From Xylocopa sonorina (taxonomy: Eukaryota; Arthropoda; Insecta; Hymenoptera; Apidae), in NCBI RefSeq assembly GCF_050948175.1, contig NC_135195.1, positions 8,522,001 to 8,586,000 of the forward strand: DNA of 64,000 bases, in the 5' to 3' direction. The notes beneath the pieces were generated by a model. The model did no database searches and was not told the DNA's origin. It saw only the letters and a program-made list of their open reading frames with translations. Position 1 is the first letter of the stretch. Each line of letters starts with the position of its first letter. Made by a program: the position numbers and the translations under genes. Positions 13,259 through 28,200 of this stretch are shown piece by piece.

Positions 13259-14422
13259 GATCCTTTTTGGCGTGGCTGCTAAATGGTACAGCAGGTGAAC
13301 CTGAAAATTGCAATGTTTTCTCGTTCTTCTTATTTGTTTACCCGTTCCCTTTAGACGAGGCTAATGGGGGTTAAAATAACGCGTTCAATTGGTTAAATGA
13401 TAATATTGTACGATCTGATTAGTGCTATGATACACTGTTCCTAATGATAGTCAATTAAAAATGTCTAGCGAGCGTTGATAGACGTCAGTTCCTTCGAGAA
13501 ACAGACAAGAATTATTTAGAACAGTAATGATACGCGATATGATCGTAATAGTTAAAAAGTAATCGAATAAATTGCCCGTGAAAATTCAACCGTACTCGCC
13601 GTCCATGTTTCCAATCATTACTTCGCCAAGGTATCAAGAGTCAGTCGCACGAGCGCGTTTAAATCAAACACACGGTACGTCGATTAACCGTAATTTGTGG
13701 ACACAGCAGAGTATCTACACATGTTCCATCGTGACGGAAAATGAACAACCTCGCCTCGGTGTTCAACTTATCATTCCACCTAATGTTGCAGTCTGCTAAC
13801 TGTAAACGGCACGGTTCGATGGCTCGCTCGAGCGTAATCAATTATCGTGGACGAAAAGTTTTCACCATCGGCATACCAGCGAGCCAAATTCTTTATCGGT
13901 GGTTCCATGCCTGGTTGACCTCACCTCCGGCAATATCTTACACGTGTACCGTATTTACGCGATATATCATCAGCGCCCGTTGCATTACGCAGCCTTCATA
14001 AAACACTGTGTCATTCGGGACCATTGCGCCTTTACATAATGTTCGACAGCCCCGGTTTCCGTCCTCGGTGCGCCGCTCCTTCGATTTTCGTTTTCCCCTC
14101 GTTCCCTTCGCTCGTCGATCGTCGATTTCTTCGCTAACAATGAGTATCGTCGCGACATGCACGCAGCAGCGGAAATATTTATCGTCTGTGCCATTTTTAA
14201 AGGTGTTGGGATAAAACGAGTCGAACGCAAATCATTTTGTTAATCGAAAATATATGAATTAGCGAGTGTGCAATTTGTTTCAAGCAAATTATACAGAATG
14301 ACCAATAATAGACGCCATTTTAAGTATTTGCTACCCGTAAACGTATCAATTAAGCTATCTCGGTTAATTACCTTGGCGTACAACACCTGGACTCGAAGTT
14401 GGACACTTACACGAACACGAAC

Positions 14423-14462
14423 TTGAACTCAAGTCGATCGAATTCTATCGACTAGAGTTCAA
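14423..14462. repeat. Inverted repeat, 16-bp arms with one mismatch
   Basis: The left arm at 14423-14438 pairs with the right arm at 14447-14462 at 15 of 16 positions across an 8-base loop. The arms are shorter than a normal microRNA precursor stem, and pairing does not extend beyond them. Confidence 0.75.
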
Positions 14463-17400
14463 TCAACTTGACTAATCTATGCGAGACTCGAGACACCGAG
14501 TAGACGGTCGAATTGGTAAATGGTCCGTCAAAAAACCACTTCGTATGTTCGTAGCCCACCCTTCATTTTTTCTCTTTTTTTTTTTGTCAAAACTAGTCGA
14601 CGAAACGCCAGACGGAAATACCAGATGCACGCGCCGATAAACAGAGCGGTCTACGAAACCCACGGATCACGGCCCACAGAAACGACATTCCTGTGTGGCG
14701 TGCGACGCTTTACAGCTTTATTGCCACGCGATTATCGAGACTGCGTGACCGTATGTTTCGACGGATTCACGCTGGTTCCGCTTTTGTCTCGATACCAGAG
14801 TACGATCGCCGCCATAGCTAGGACCAAGCGTCCTCTGAACAAGTGTACGTGATCTACGAAAAGAGATAAAATTTAAAATATGTCACACTATCTAATAATC
14901 AGCGCATTGGTAAACATAAGAGAAATGCTTGATTGGAAATTCGAAATCAAAAATATCAAATCGAGTCACGTATGAAGCAACTATTCTTTTTTATCCAACA
15001 TTAAACAAAGTAATAGATTGACTCATCGATCGACCAGGAAAATGGTCGCACATAATCACAGCGGTGTTGCGTCGAAGATCCCACGCAATGTCAAGCGATT
15101 AAAATGAAAACTCGGCTCCCGCGAGCGTTGAGATATCAATTTGCGCCGCTGTTCATTAATCAAACCATGGACTACGTGCTTCCCGATAGCGGAGCACGCT
15201 CGACTTTCACGCAATACCGCCGATTGCTCTCGCGAAGGTGTACCAACCGGTCGATTAGTCGCGGAGCAGGCAAAGTGACTTCTTCCTGTCGTGACGGGGC
15301 ATCATTTCGCAGGCCATCGATGTTCTACAGCTTAACGGCGAGAGGAAATCGCCATAAGTTCGCCTACCGTCAGCCCCCGTTCGCGAACGTCTGCAATCCA
15401 ATCGACGATCAATTTCTATCGTTGCTGGATACCTAGTCGAGCGACACAGATGTAATTTCATTTTGAATAATGACACTGTAATTTCTTGCCGCGCGGATTG
15501 TTGCGAAAAACGGCTGAACAGCTAAACCGCGTGTACGCGTTGCGACTTTCGAATGTCGACTGCGTTTTGTTCTTTTTTTTTTTTTCTTTTTCTGTACCTT
15601 GCAATTGGAACAAGTAACAGAGAAACGAACGTATGGAACGGTAATTAATACCTTGGTTGAGTGGGCGACAGATTTTTTTTTTTGCAATGACCATGGACGC
15701 TGACGATCGGTTTGTTTTTTGATGACAGACGTGTGATTAAAGCTCGGGGAGACTGATAGGTAGTTCAGAGAGTGCTCTTTGCTAGGAACGACGGAAAGTT
15801 GTTGATGTAATACAGTGTGGGATAGATGAAAGGCTTTTTTTATCGATTCTATGTGTTGATTGGTGTTATTGGTTCTTTGCGATGGACTGGTTCGTCTTCT
15901 CGAGAGACGCTAAGAGGGTGTGTGTTTAAGACAAGATTGATGAGAGTTGCTTTTTACTGGAAAAGAAGAAACTTTCACTCTGTTGTCTACTATCGTAAGT
16001 TATCGATTGTCCTGTTAATTACACCATCGTACACCTTACGCTGGCTTTCTTCTCTTAAATTTGTATCATCCTATAGCGACTTGCCTTATTTAAACGATAT
16101 ACGAGGCTGTTCCAGCGACGAGTCATTCAATTATTCGCAGAGTAGCGATCAACCTCGGGTACCTAATCCTTAATATTTTTCAAACCTCGCACACTGTATT
16201 ACGCGACATAATTCATCCAAATTGGATAATCGTTACCATCAAACCCTGCTGTATACTTGGACCGCAATCAAACGGCAAGTATGCCCAGAGATTAACGTGA
16301 AAAATGTCCCAGTTCCGTCTCGCATTAATCCCTCGGAGTACGCGCATTATGCAAATTGATACCCGCGTGAAACATCGATCGACGTTCCATAAATTCGTCG
16401 CCATACCCTTCTAATCTCCGCTGCTGCCGCTGCGTCAGCTTATCTTTTTCATTTCTCGTTCATTTTAATGTTCCTTTCTTTTTTCTTGTTTTTTTTTTTT
16501 TTCTATCGCACCAGCAACATTACACGCGCGACTCGTAGATACGGTCGCGTTTGTTTAGCGCTGTCGGGGCAGTGATATGCAAATAATACAAGCGGCCGCT
16601 GGGAAATCGGATTGGCGGCGATGCGCGTGCGATTTTGCGGTCGCTGATAGCCCTCCATCGAGCGAAGGAAAAGTGGTCGTTTTGTCAACGACCGCGGCAG
16701 GATTACCCAGATTCACTGATACAGCCGACAAATTGATTATCGAACGGCTCGTCGAATTTGTTTAAACGTTATTACGCCCGTTAACCGACCCTCTGCGTCC
16801 CCCTCCAATTTCTATTAAAACGGCCGACTGCGTCTTCGCTCTGCGTTTTCACCAGCGCGTCGTTATTTCACTCAACGATATCATTTCACCTGTTTATTGG
16901 CACGTTATTCGCGCTTCGTTCGGTTCCATTAATTTGCGCCGCCAAATTCGTTCTTGCGGCTCTTCAACGGCTCAGGCGGGAAAAATATGGCCATTTTTGG
17001 GTGGATAATGAAATCAAGAGAAGCAACAGAGAAACGATATTATAATTGTTATTCTAATTCTACTGTTCAACAATATCGGAGGCGATACTCGAGAAAGAAA
17101 CAATCGCTCAAGAGTCCGGTTTGTTTCGAAAGCCAGAGTTCGCTCCTGAGAGATCCGTCGTGAAATTTCACGGCAACGCGTAATTATGTACGTTCCACGG
17201 ATTCTAAACTGGATAATTGCCTCGTTAACATCGTCCTACGACGTAATAGGCGCGCGATATAAACTCTCGAATGGGGCACGCGAGAGCTGGGATCCATCGG
17301 AAGGAGGATTAAGAGAGGAAAAACGCAATCGATGCTTCTTTCTTGCCGCGCGATTCGATTAGAAGGAAATTGCGGCTCCGTCCCACGCAGCCGCGTTTCA

Positions 17401-18404
17401 GCTGGCCCCCGTCGTCGTTTCACAAGTTGTATCGGTGTTAAGCCGAACGATTACAGATCCTTATCGTCCCCGCGAAAACAGGCCGATCGGTGGAAACGCC
17501 TCCGTGTCGCGCGAGAAAGTCGAATCGGGGCGCACGCACGTGGGCTGAGCGACGCGATTTTTCTACCCTCGCGGCGGACGTGCAACGACCGATATATCGC
17601 GGCCAGTGTCCCTGTTAAACGTCTGGTAATTAGCGCGTTACTCGTTAGCCGATAATTAAGGGTTGTTTAATAGGAACTTGGAATAGCGTGAGAAGTTATT
17701 GGAACGATCGTAGTCGACTGAGAAGGTTCGCTGACGTTAGATTACTATTTAAGTTCGTCGTGAACCATTCGATAGGTTATCGAATGTGAAAGCAATAATG
17801 GAAGGGTAATCAATGGAACAATTAGGAGTTATTCAGATTTTTTTTATTACATGTTTGTTGTGGGATACAGAAAAGAATGTAGTTCGTTCGTTGCGTACCC
17901 TGAGCGCGCAAAATTAAAAACGCAACGAACTTTCAATTACGAAACTACTCCGTTGAGATGTGAAATATACGTGGCTCGAGCAAGGTATCGAGGGAATACG
18001 TTTCTCTTCGACTAATGAAAGCTTTTATGCCCACGATGCACTTGGTGCCACGCGGATAGTTCACGCGTTCGGAATTATGTCAAACAGAAACTGGAGAAGA
18101 TTACAGGCGAGCCGAGTGAGCAGAGAAATTGATGGCGGAAACAAGGGTAATAGCGGTCGAAGGTGGATGGAGAAAAAAAAGGTGGCGCGAAAATGGCGCC
18201 GGAAGTGAAACGCGCGGAAAAAGCGATCTAGCGCGGCAGCTTTCCGCGGAGCGATACGCTAAAAGGGCTGTTGCGCCGTTTCGTCCCGTTTTCCACGACT
18301 CAGTCATTCGGCGTTTCAAGTTGATCCCAGTATTTTTCAACGATCCGCATTTTTCGCTGCGCCGCCATTCGCCAGGAACCGTTCGCCGTTCGCGCGTGCA
18401 TTTT

Positions 18405-18426
18405 CACCACCACCACCACCACCACC
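18405..18426. repeat. (CAC)n trinucleotide repeat
   Basis: About seven CAC units are followed by a run of C. The open frame that reads them as polyhistidine has no other recognisable content. Confidence 0.9.
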
Positions 18427-19185
18427 CCCCTTCAGTCACGACTTTTTTCGCTGTTCCGTTGTATTTTGCGTTCGAGGGAACAAAGCAGAGAAGCTCGTTC
18501 CTTTCGCGAGACATTTCGAAAACAAAACCAGCGGTGAACGAAAGCAAAACGAAAAGTAGAGGCGAAATAGAGAAATATAATATGAAGGGTGAACAAGGGA
18601 GGAGAAATCGCGGCGTGCGCGCCATGGGTAAAAACCGAAAACTTCCCTAACGAGTATCGTCTGGTCGTTAAAAACGGGAGGAAAGAACCAGGAGGACCGG
18701 TGAAATTAAATCTCACGGCGAGGGCAAAGCGGAAAGAACGATTGTTAGAAGGCAAAGGAGCTGGATAGAGAAGGGCGGCTTTCCTCTGGCGTGCGTGTTC
18801 TCCGTTTCACCCTCGCCAGCGAGCACCGCGCTCCCAGACTGTGAATTATCGAATGCTACACGATTTAACGGGCTGTGCGCCGAGTTTTCTTTGATATTCG
18901 CTAATTAAGGAGCCGCCAAAGGAACAGGAACTGAAATAATCAGCTTCGAAGACTTCGAAAGTCCATCGAGGTGCTCCATCGAGGTTATCAACAAGTTCGC
19001 GTAGTAATATCTCTCAGAGTACATTTTTCAGGAATTACGCGAACGAGTTAGAACGTTCTTTTGTACCGCGTGGAACGTTAAAATTTCGTTCCACGAGAGT
19101 TTTCAATTTTTCGATACTTCCTGCACGCATTCAGGTTGAGACAAGGTGCTCGTCCGTCCGATCCCGCCGATAATGCAATTAATTC

Positions 19186-19214
19186 GTGTGTGTGTGTGTG
19201 TGCGTGTGTGTGTG
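19186..19214. repeat. (GT)n microsatellite with one GC interruption
   Basis: This is an alternating GT tract of about 29 bases with a single T-to-C substitution in the middle. Confidence 0.93.
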
Positions 19215-22200
19215 CAAGGGGATGGAAAAAAACAGGGATGGTGGGAGAGACAGGGTGAGCGGGGTAAAGAAGAGGAAAAAAATAGAGAAACTTGGCAGGG
19301 GAATTCGTTTTAGACGAAAGCGTTACGAGGCGAACGATCACGGTCGTATAAACGTGATTACGGTTTTAGCTGGGCGAAAGGGGTTGCTCGTCTGTTTGCC
19401 GAAAGGAATTTAGTTCGCGTCACGGTTTTAATGTTCACTTTCGCATGGAATTAAACGGTTAATGGAATTTTCGGAAATTCCTCCTTCGCCGGAGATAAAT
19501 TGCGCGAGCACGCGGCCGATGCTACTGGGTTTCACGGGCATTCATCGAGTCAATGGCTATTATGTCGTTTAACCAATTCCCTCTATATTTCGAATATTCG
19601 TCTCGCGTGGGAGCGCGACCATGCGTTTTTAAAGGCCTTTTACTGGATCCTCCCTCTTTTTTCCTCCCGTTCGAGAGCGGAAAACAAGGTAGCTCTGTGG
19701 AAAATTCGAGCGCCAGTGTTTCACGTATTCGGACATTTTTATATGGTTCTTCGACGCGACACCTTGCTTTATTATTTTCCTAATTTATTTATAAAATAAT
19801 AATGCGAGTAATCTGGAAGAAGTCTTTGATGACACGTTTTAGTTCGTTCATGACTCCTTTCAATTCTGTAATTTATTTTATAGTAGGAGATCATCTGAAA
19901 AAATAATCTCAACAATTTCTACAATTACTTCCACTGATATTTAAACACTTTTACACTCCGTCCGATCTGTTCGTCAAACAGAACGGAAATCTCTGCGCTA
20001 TGCAAAGCGGAATAATTGCAATGGCGCTCAAAGGTTTAAACATACCGCCGATAAGTAATCGCGCAGGAGTTATTACGGATTGAAATTTAAACCAGAGAAC
20101 GAAACGCCTTTCGCCGACATTGCAAACTATTTATGCCAAAGGGAAAGCATTACGCATTTGTCGCGAAACAGCGACCAGCGCGGTTATTATCGGGGGTGTA
20201 CACAGCATTATTATAGCGCGGTTGCATTAACGCTGAGCACCGTGGAAACGGGGCGCGAAGGTGCAAAGGTTATCCGGTTAGGTCGGAAGGAATTTATTAG
20301 ATAATTAGAGGCCAATCTTATTTTACTTTTCACCGCGATTCCCAACGCCGCTCTCGGCCGTGCTGCCGCGCGTTAATTCGGCCTGACCCCACGGTATGCG
20401 AGGGAAAGCGTGGAAGTGGTTTCCGGAAATATTTCAAGAATGGAGGCGAGACTAATTCCAGAAGCAGAGAACGCGATTTTTTCTCTTCCATCTGGGAGTG
20501 ATTTAGAGAGAAATTTAATGAAATCGGATAGCGTGCGAGTGGAGGGTGAGAAGCCACGACATCCTTGTCTTTGATCTTGCACCTTTGTCGATGACGCGCT
20601 TCGATAGCGAGGGAATCGCGAGTTAATGGGAAATTAGAAAATGCGCTCGTACTTCGGGTCGCAAAGGATGCATCGTGCTATCCTCTCGAGTGTAAAGATA
20701 TATTAATTCGTGTTTATCAAACACGAATGGGAAGGTGGAATTGCGTACGAGAACAGTTTCAGAGCTCTGATACCAGCGTTATCATTTGAATAATTTTAAT
20801 CGTCGAAAATGATTTGCTGGCATTTTAAATTCAATGTGTGACTCTCCACAATTTATCGAATCGCATATTCATGAATTTCGCGTGCAGGGGATGATGCGTT
20901 CTTAAGAAGTCGATGTATATTTATGAAGAGAGAATACGTACGCACGGAGGGCTAAAAATATTTACCGCAAACTAGTCGTTCCTCGTTGAGAGCGAATGAT
21001 TCAAACGTGGATTACAACGAGTAATTGAAAGCCGCAATTTAAACGCAAGATTTCCAATTAAGTCGAGCCGCTGATTTTTTAACACTCTGCTGTGCAACGG
21101 ATGCTTCCAATTGGGAACGCGATCAAAGTGTGTTAAGCAGCCGATGAAAATAGCGGCGATGCAATTTATTGGCGAGAGATGTTAAATTTTTTAATCAGTT
21201 TTCATCGCGATAAAATCCATTACTTCCGCAAATTTAATTTCCTTTCAAACTCTCCGCCGCTTACAGGATCGATCGAAGGAGGTCCGCGGTTAACGAAACG
21301 CTAATCGACAGGCTTTTAATAAAAGGACAGCTCGGAGCGATATAACCCGCTCGACTCGGGGGGATGAAAGGATGCTCGAGCTCGATTTAAATGCGCTAAC
21401 GATTTTCATCGGCGACGGTTCCGTCTTCCTTCGTTTCGTGTACAGCGAAAAAGTACTGAAACGTTAGCAATCGAATGCCACGGCAAATCGAGGTCGTTCC
21501 GGCACTCGTTGAGGGAAAAGAGAAAAGCGGGGGTGACTGGGGGATGCGCTGGTGCGGGACAGAGCGCGAGTCATTCGATCAATTAAATTCGGCTGACTAA
21601 TTCAATGCGATCAAGCTTTTAACTCGTCGATTAAACCAACCTTACCCTATTTTTGCCCATCCTCTCCCTATCTCGTCCCAGCGTGCTCGCTAGTTGACGT
21701 CGGGCGCAATGGAATTCACTCCGCCAGGGAGATTAGATTTTTGCATCTGACAACAAGCTCGTTCTCGTAACTTTAGAAAATCCAATTACTCGTATTGTGC
21801 GATCGTTCAGATTAAATTATCGCGGGTGTCACTGCGGATATAATAAATTCGAAGTAGGCTAAATGTAAAAATAAATTACTGACAGTCCGTTGGTAAATAT
21901 TAACGATCCTGGCGTATGGATGTACGCGAGAAAAAGGAAAATTTTTGCATACAAATCAGTTACTCGTTTTTTATGTTTTGCATATTTACAACAGTCGATG
22001 TATGTTACGTTTAAAATATCTGTACAGCGATATTATGATGGATCAAGACATGACATTCACTGCCAATATTCGCTGATTCTATTATATTTTATTATTTCTC
22101 GTTTCTATTATATTTTTCGGCTGCACATTTTTATTATATTTAACGATGAATTTAAAAGCGCACGTACACTGTACACGGATGGAGAAATTGCGATAAGTAA

Positions 22201-25200
22201 CGATTACGAGATAGTTTGATTGAACGGCGACAGGCAGATTTAAATATTATTCAATATCCTCCCCCGACGGGGTGGGATTAATGCTCACCGGGGGGTTCGC
22301 GGTCTAATCACGTTTCGGTGCATCGAATAATCTTTGAAAGCACGCTGATAGTATTATAATCGATTCGCTCGCGTAAATCGGGCTTAGAGGCGGATAGTAA
22401 TAATTTCGTGTTCAAGTACCGAGTGTATATAAATTATTCTCGCGGTGAAAATTATACATCGACCATGCTGCGGCCCTAGAAAAATTTATTTCGCATTAAC
22501 GACACCCGACTAATCTCGCGACGAAGTCATTCCAAAAGCTACCAGAGATTTTGTAATACGTTTATTCACTACCACGCGCGACCGACCATTATTTCGTTCC
22601 GTCACGACGATCGACGCGAGTAACAGGTCAATCGACCGGTTTATCGGAAGATCGATGAAGGCGGGGGCAAACGGTGTCACAATGGCTCGTAATTCTTCGG
22701 CTGGCGTCCGTCGAAGTGGCCGAAATTAAACGGGAGCCGATCCTGTTGGGAAAAAAAAGGTGGAGAGGGTGAAACGGAAGGGGTAGCCAGCGGGCTGGCC
22801 CATGGGCGTGGATGGGGCTGGTTTCGACGCGGGATCGTACATTAATTGAATCGGTAATTCGTACGCCGTGTAATCCTGCTTCTTAATTATCACCGTCTCG
22901 CCGGATGATGAAGGGGTTCGGCGTTATAATCGCCACGGTCGACGCCCGTTCGGCTACCAAGCATTTATCCACCGAATTCGGTAATTGCTACTTCCGACAC
23001 GGTTATTTCGCATTTTATTGCAGCCTGGCCAGCCTCGAAGACGGATATTAATTACTTTATTCGCGATTATGCTCGCTCGACTTCACCACGCCTATAAATA
23101 ACGTCGCGATTAAAGAGCCACTTCGAAGTCCGCGATAGGGTGCGCTTTTAACACACTTTCACGCTGCCACTCGAACGAGATGCATGCGAAGGCGAAATTT
23201 GATTACGCGAAATGTTATTATTGGTTATATTGGTTTCTGAAATAAAGAGTGGTTCTTCTTTCAAAAGAATAACTTTCGAGAAACCTGAATGAATGTGGAA
23301 TTTAATTGCTGGTATTGTTATAGTAGTTTTAATTGTAATTACAGATATAAATTCGTTTTAAATGAATTGTTTATTGCGTGACATGAAATATTGAGCTTTT
23401 AGAGGTACTTTAGAAGCGCAACGTGTTTCCAACGAGATCGAAATGTCTGTCCTCATTGGTATCGATTGGACGTACATCTACATCTACGGTCACATTTATG
23501 ACGAGCCGCTTTTTGCGACTCCAGTCGGCAGAGCAGCTTACACAGACTTCTTACCAGGGCTCACGGCTTAATTCGATGCCATTAAGATTACATTAACAAT
23601 GATTAACGATAGTTAACGCGACACGATGATTAATACGCGCTTTAATTCGCGTAAATTAACCGCGCCGACATTTCTAATTATCCTTTCAAGACACTTTATA
23701 ACAGCAACGCTCGTATTCTACAATATCTCTCTTACGTATCGTCGTTTCTACGTCTGGAATATTATTTTCAATCCCCTTACTTCCAATTTCTCTTCGCTTG
23801 TTATACAATCATCAAGTTGCACGTAGTTTCGACAGGACAGCAAGAATTAGTCGACGATTAAACGACTTCCACGGGCCAACGGAAAGGTGGAATCGAGATT
23901 TCGCGATAAGGAAACATAATTTTACATCCATTTTGTATTCAATTTCAGAATGATACACCGTGGAACACAGCAAAGTAGAAACGAGATCTCGCGAACAAGC
24001 GAATCACTTTCCAATCTACCGCGAATCGATACGAATAATCTTAAATAATTCTTGGTAGCAGCTGCTGGTCCAGATGCAGTTCCTCGATTCGAGCCACGAC
24101 CACGACACTCGCATTATTCCGTGCACGTGCCGTATTTAAAAGGAAAAACAAAACACGCGTGAGAAACCCTTTCTCACAGTCTGCTGGAACAGCTCCTGGA
24201 CCAGTGTAAACGCACAAAGGCCACGTCAGAACTACGGGACGGTTACTAATTCGGCGACGTTCTCTCATTCGCCGGAAATTAATGCACGGCCATTTGTCCG
24301 GGTGGACGCGCGGAACGGGTGAAAAGAGTTCGAACGATGTACGGACCGGTAAAAATAAAGCCGCGCTCCAGACGAATACATTACCATTCAAGTGTACCCA
24401 AGTACTTATTCATTTTCGAGAAGATACCGTCCCACCGGAATTTCACTCGTTTTTAGCTACAGTTATTTGTTTCACTGTTCGTTAGAATTATTGACACGTT
24501 AGTGCAATTTTATTACCGCCCAACCAGCGAGACTGCACTTTATACAACCGTGTCGATTTGATAAACGCTTGTGGCATAAATATTTCTCAACCAATCTTCG
24601 AGTATCTGATACGTTTCGCTACGTAACGATTAATAGAGATGCAATAATGGCACGTTGTACGTCTATTCTTATCGTCCACTCAAAAATTACGATAGATATA
24701 ATTAATTAAAAATTACGCGTACGATTGTACAGCCTTTTCTGTCTATGATACTTACATTTATTAAGAAACATTCGAGCATTGTATCGTAATATTACAACGA
24801 TCCATATTGTTTTGAATATTCTGTACATTTTCACAGTGTCGCGTACGCGTGTTCTCGCAAATGTAAATTCGCACGTACACGTATAAACATCCGCGGTTTG
24901 GCAATAAGTTCCAAGGTGTCTCCGGATATTTACGAGGGACGGTGCGCGTTCGTTTCTTTTCCTCGGCCCGGCAGTGTCCGTCGAGCTCTCGCGGTCGTCT
25001 GTTACGCCGATTCCTCCGGTACCGATGTAAACGGCTTAAAAGGTCTTTGCCTCCGGGCATAATAAACTTCAGCCAGGCTTCAGCGAACTCGTGCAGGGCC
25101 ACCCGGTGAAATTAAATTGAAGAGCTCCTCGCGAATTCTTTGTTCTGCTCGCCTCCATCCGCTTCTGTCCGCGTTTGATACGATCAACGACGACTCGATC

Positions 25201-28200
25201 CGCTTTCGCGGGACCGACGTTTCCGCCGATCGGTTGATATTCCGTCCTGGAAAAACCGGAAGTGAAACCGTGGATTCAGTGTTTCGACCGAGTTTTGGGA
25301 TGCTGCGTCGAGTTTCGATGGAATTTATGGAGAAACTGATGGCGAGGAGTCAGGAATGAGGTAAGCAATGGAGGTTAATTATATTAAGTATCGTAGATAC
25401 GCGAGGAGTATCTACCGATTTGTAAGTTATGGTGCAAGGATAAATTAGTTTATTGTGGTTCGTTGTTCGTAATTCTGGGGAATGTGAATTGGTTTTATAT
25501 TTGCACGCTGTGCTTGTGTACGAATGGTATAAAAGGATTGTTAATACTATAATGAAAACGGGTATTAATGAATATATTTTATATTCTTCTTTTTCAGACT
25601 TTAGTTGATCGAAATTTTAATTAGAATTTTAGTAATTCTATTTAGCAGGTATTTTTAAAATTTTTCCAGTTAGCATAGATGACATATTTATCTTGTTGCA
25701 TACAATTTTTTAATCTGTGGACAATAATACATTGTTACTTATATAATTAAAATTGCATGCACAGACCATAGGGTTGTTAGCTATTATTCTACCATGCGAT
25801 TTACCATTACATTAGTTTATTACACCAGATTACAGTGTGCTTGCATAATATCAATTAAACATATGATGCATACAACACGTGTTTGCTGGATGCATTAAGT
25901 GTGTGCATTAGACATAATGAAGCTAGTGGTTATATTACATTAATTTGTACTGTAGATTGATTTTTAGCGGACCATTTACTTACGATAATTAGGTAAATTA
26001 CGCGTTAAAGTTATAAGCACATGTAAAGGATATTGGATCCATAAATTAATTTACTTATCAATCTTCGTGTTCGGGAAATTCTGATATCGAAGTTGCATCC
26101 CGCAAACGATCGCGTTATACATTCTACACATAATTAATTAGTATTGTTTAATTTGTTTGACGACAAACAGTGCTTAATAATTTACGTTTCGGGTGTATCT
26201 TGCCACATGGGTCTGTTTTCACAATGCTTGACCGCGTGTGTAAATTTCCAACGGAGGCAAATTGAGGCGCATATTGATTTACTCTTGTCGATATGTCATA
26301 ATAAAGAATACTATGATTCCATGATACGATCGTTTACGCGCAATTGTTGGCATAATACAAATCTTGGCAAAATATCAAGTAAAAATAATACTCCATCGAA
26401 ACAATTCATTTATCTTGAGCAGATATGTCATATATAATAGAGAGAATATTCCTGTCCTTTCTCGTGCGAACTTCCCTTATTGAAGGACGAAACTTTCCTC
26501 TCTATTCAATGGCTCCAAAAGGGTTCATGCGTTTTTGATCGCGATACCTCGGACAGCTTCCGAGAACGAGCCCTCCACGACTGAAACTGATGCGAATCAA
26601 CGAAAGTAAAGGCACAAAGCACGTCGAAACTTTCGTCCGCCTCGATTCTTCGCCCGTTTCGTTGAGAGTGTACGTGACGGCTTGTTCCATCGCCGCTAAC
26701 AAACGCGGTTCGTAACGAGCGACGGGGCGCTTTAATTTCACCGTGGCTTCATTTTTGCCGCGGCCAGTTTGCGGTTGGAATTCCGCGATACGTAAAAGAC
26801 CGCGGAAATAAGACAGCGTCGACAAAGAGAAACTTCCTCCGCTTCCTGTTGCCGCGGCAATCGACTCGCGCGCGTCTCGCGTACGACTCGGAATCTCCGA
26901 GAATATCGATGACCGCGTTCAGAGGCGCTTCTCGTGGCTGATGATGCTTTACGACACGGTCGAGTGGCGCATCGCATCTCATAAATTTGCAGTTACAGCT
27001 GATGAATGATACGACGAGGGAAGCTTAAACTTCTGACCGTTTGTACGCGTTGAAAAAAAGCAGGAAATACGAAGCGCGAACTTCAGTTTAAGACGGCTTA
27101 AGAAAGATTTTCTCGTGTTACGGTATTAAATTTGTAATGACGATGTTCTGCGTTTGTCAACGATTCTATTGGACGTTTAACCTACTCATTTTTTTAAAAA
27201 TTGACCGTTTAAAATTTTCCCTCGTTCGCTTTATTCGCATATCGCTGTTGCATTTAACGATACACAAATTTCGCGATATCCGCACAAACGGGAACACCCT
27301 CTAAATGTATCGTCGTTGACGGTACAAACGCGATCGGGACGGATAATTCATCACCCTCATTCGATCGACAAAAACCATTTAACTCCGAGGCATTTCATCC
27401 GCAGAAAACCAGCTAAAAGCTAAACCCAATCGATCATTCATTTAAAGTGCACAACCTCAATTACTCCGGAGCAGTTTAATCAAACGGCAATTACGAGGCT
27501 GCGCCTATAACAATCGCGCTTTAACGTCCAACAAATTAAGCCGTACTCGTAAAAACAATAGCGGAGCTGGCAATTTTGGCCGCGTTTAGAGAAGTCCCGT
27601 CATAAATCGTATTAAGGTTACTGCCTTTTTGGGCGCGATCGCAACGCCACACGGATCGTCCCATTACAGCGATCTCCTACCGGCCATTTCCACATTCCAA
27701 ACAGTGAATCGTAGTCAGATGCCTTCCACTCGTATTACAAGCATTATAAATAGAATAAATCAAATTTCTCATCAGCCATTACGATCTTGCTGATACTACT
27801 GCACGTATTACCATCCTATTCGAACTTTCTGCGATTGTCTGCTAAACTCTTCGAGATCCTCAAGTCTGCCAAGCACCATCGAACTTCCCATTCGTATTTA
27901 AATGTCTGGGAAGTGCAGCGTTTTGTTACCAGCATATTCGCCACGGTGGCGCGAAATGAAAATCGACGGGCTGGCCCGCGGAACGTCTCCGGTGCGAAAA
28001 CGGTTTGATCGTCGAAGAAGCGTGACGCGTCGCAAAAGTTCGAGGCCGGGTTACAACTTTATCCCGGTTCCGTTGTGGGTGTCAAACGGTTTCCACGCGG
28101 CGTAGCTCGCGTCGTTCCAGGGTCTCCCCCCCGCTGGAAAGTTTTACAGCCGCGTTGGCAGCTACCCTCGCGGCTTTGAACTCGCCCGGGTATTTTCTGG

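Larger units (their letters stand above)
13256..19185. other. Intron segment with a hairpin and octamer sites
   Basis: No exon is recognised. It holds the inverted repeat at 14423-14462, homopolymer T runs (15573-15585 and near 16490-16502), and two exact ATGCAAAT octamers at 16349 and 16577. A CpG-rich part around 17260-17600 also carries only short unrecognised frames. Confidence 0.5.

Noticed and set aside
25528..25536. TATAAAAGG strings here and at 37973 as intronic promoters
   Set aside because: About two such strings are expected by chance per strand in a window this size, and neither has a clear initiator or downstream element at the right spacing.
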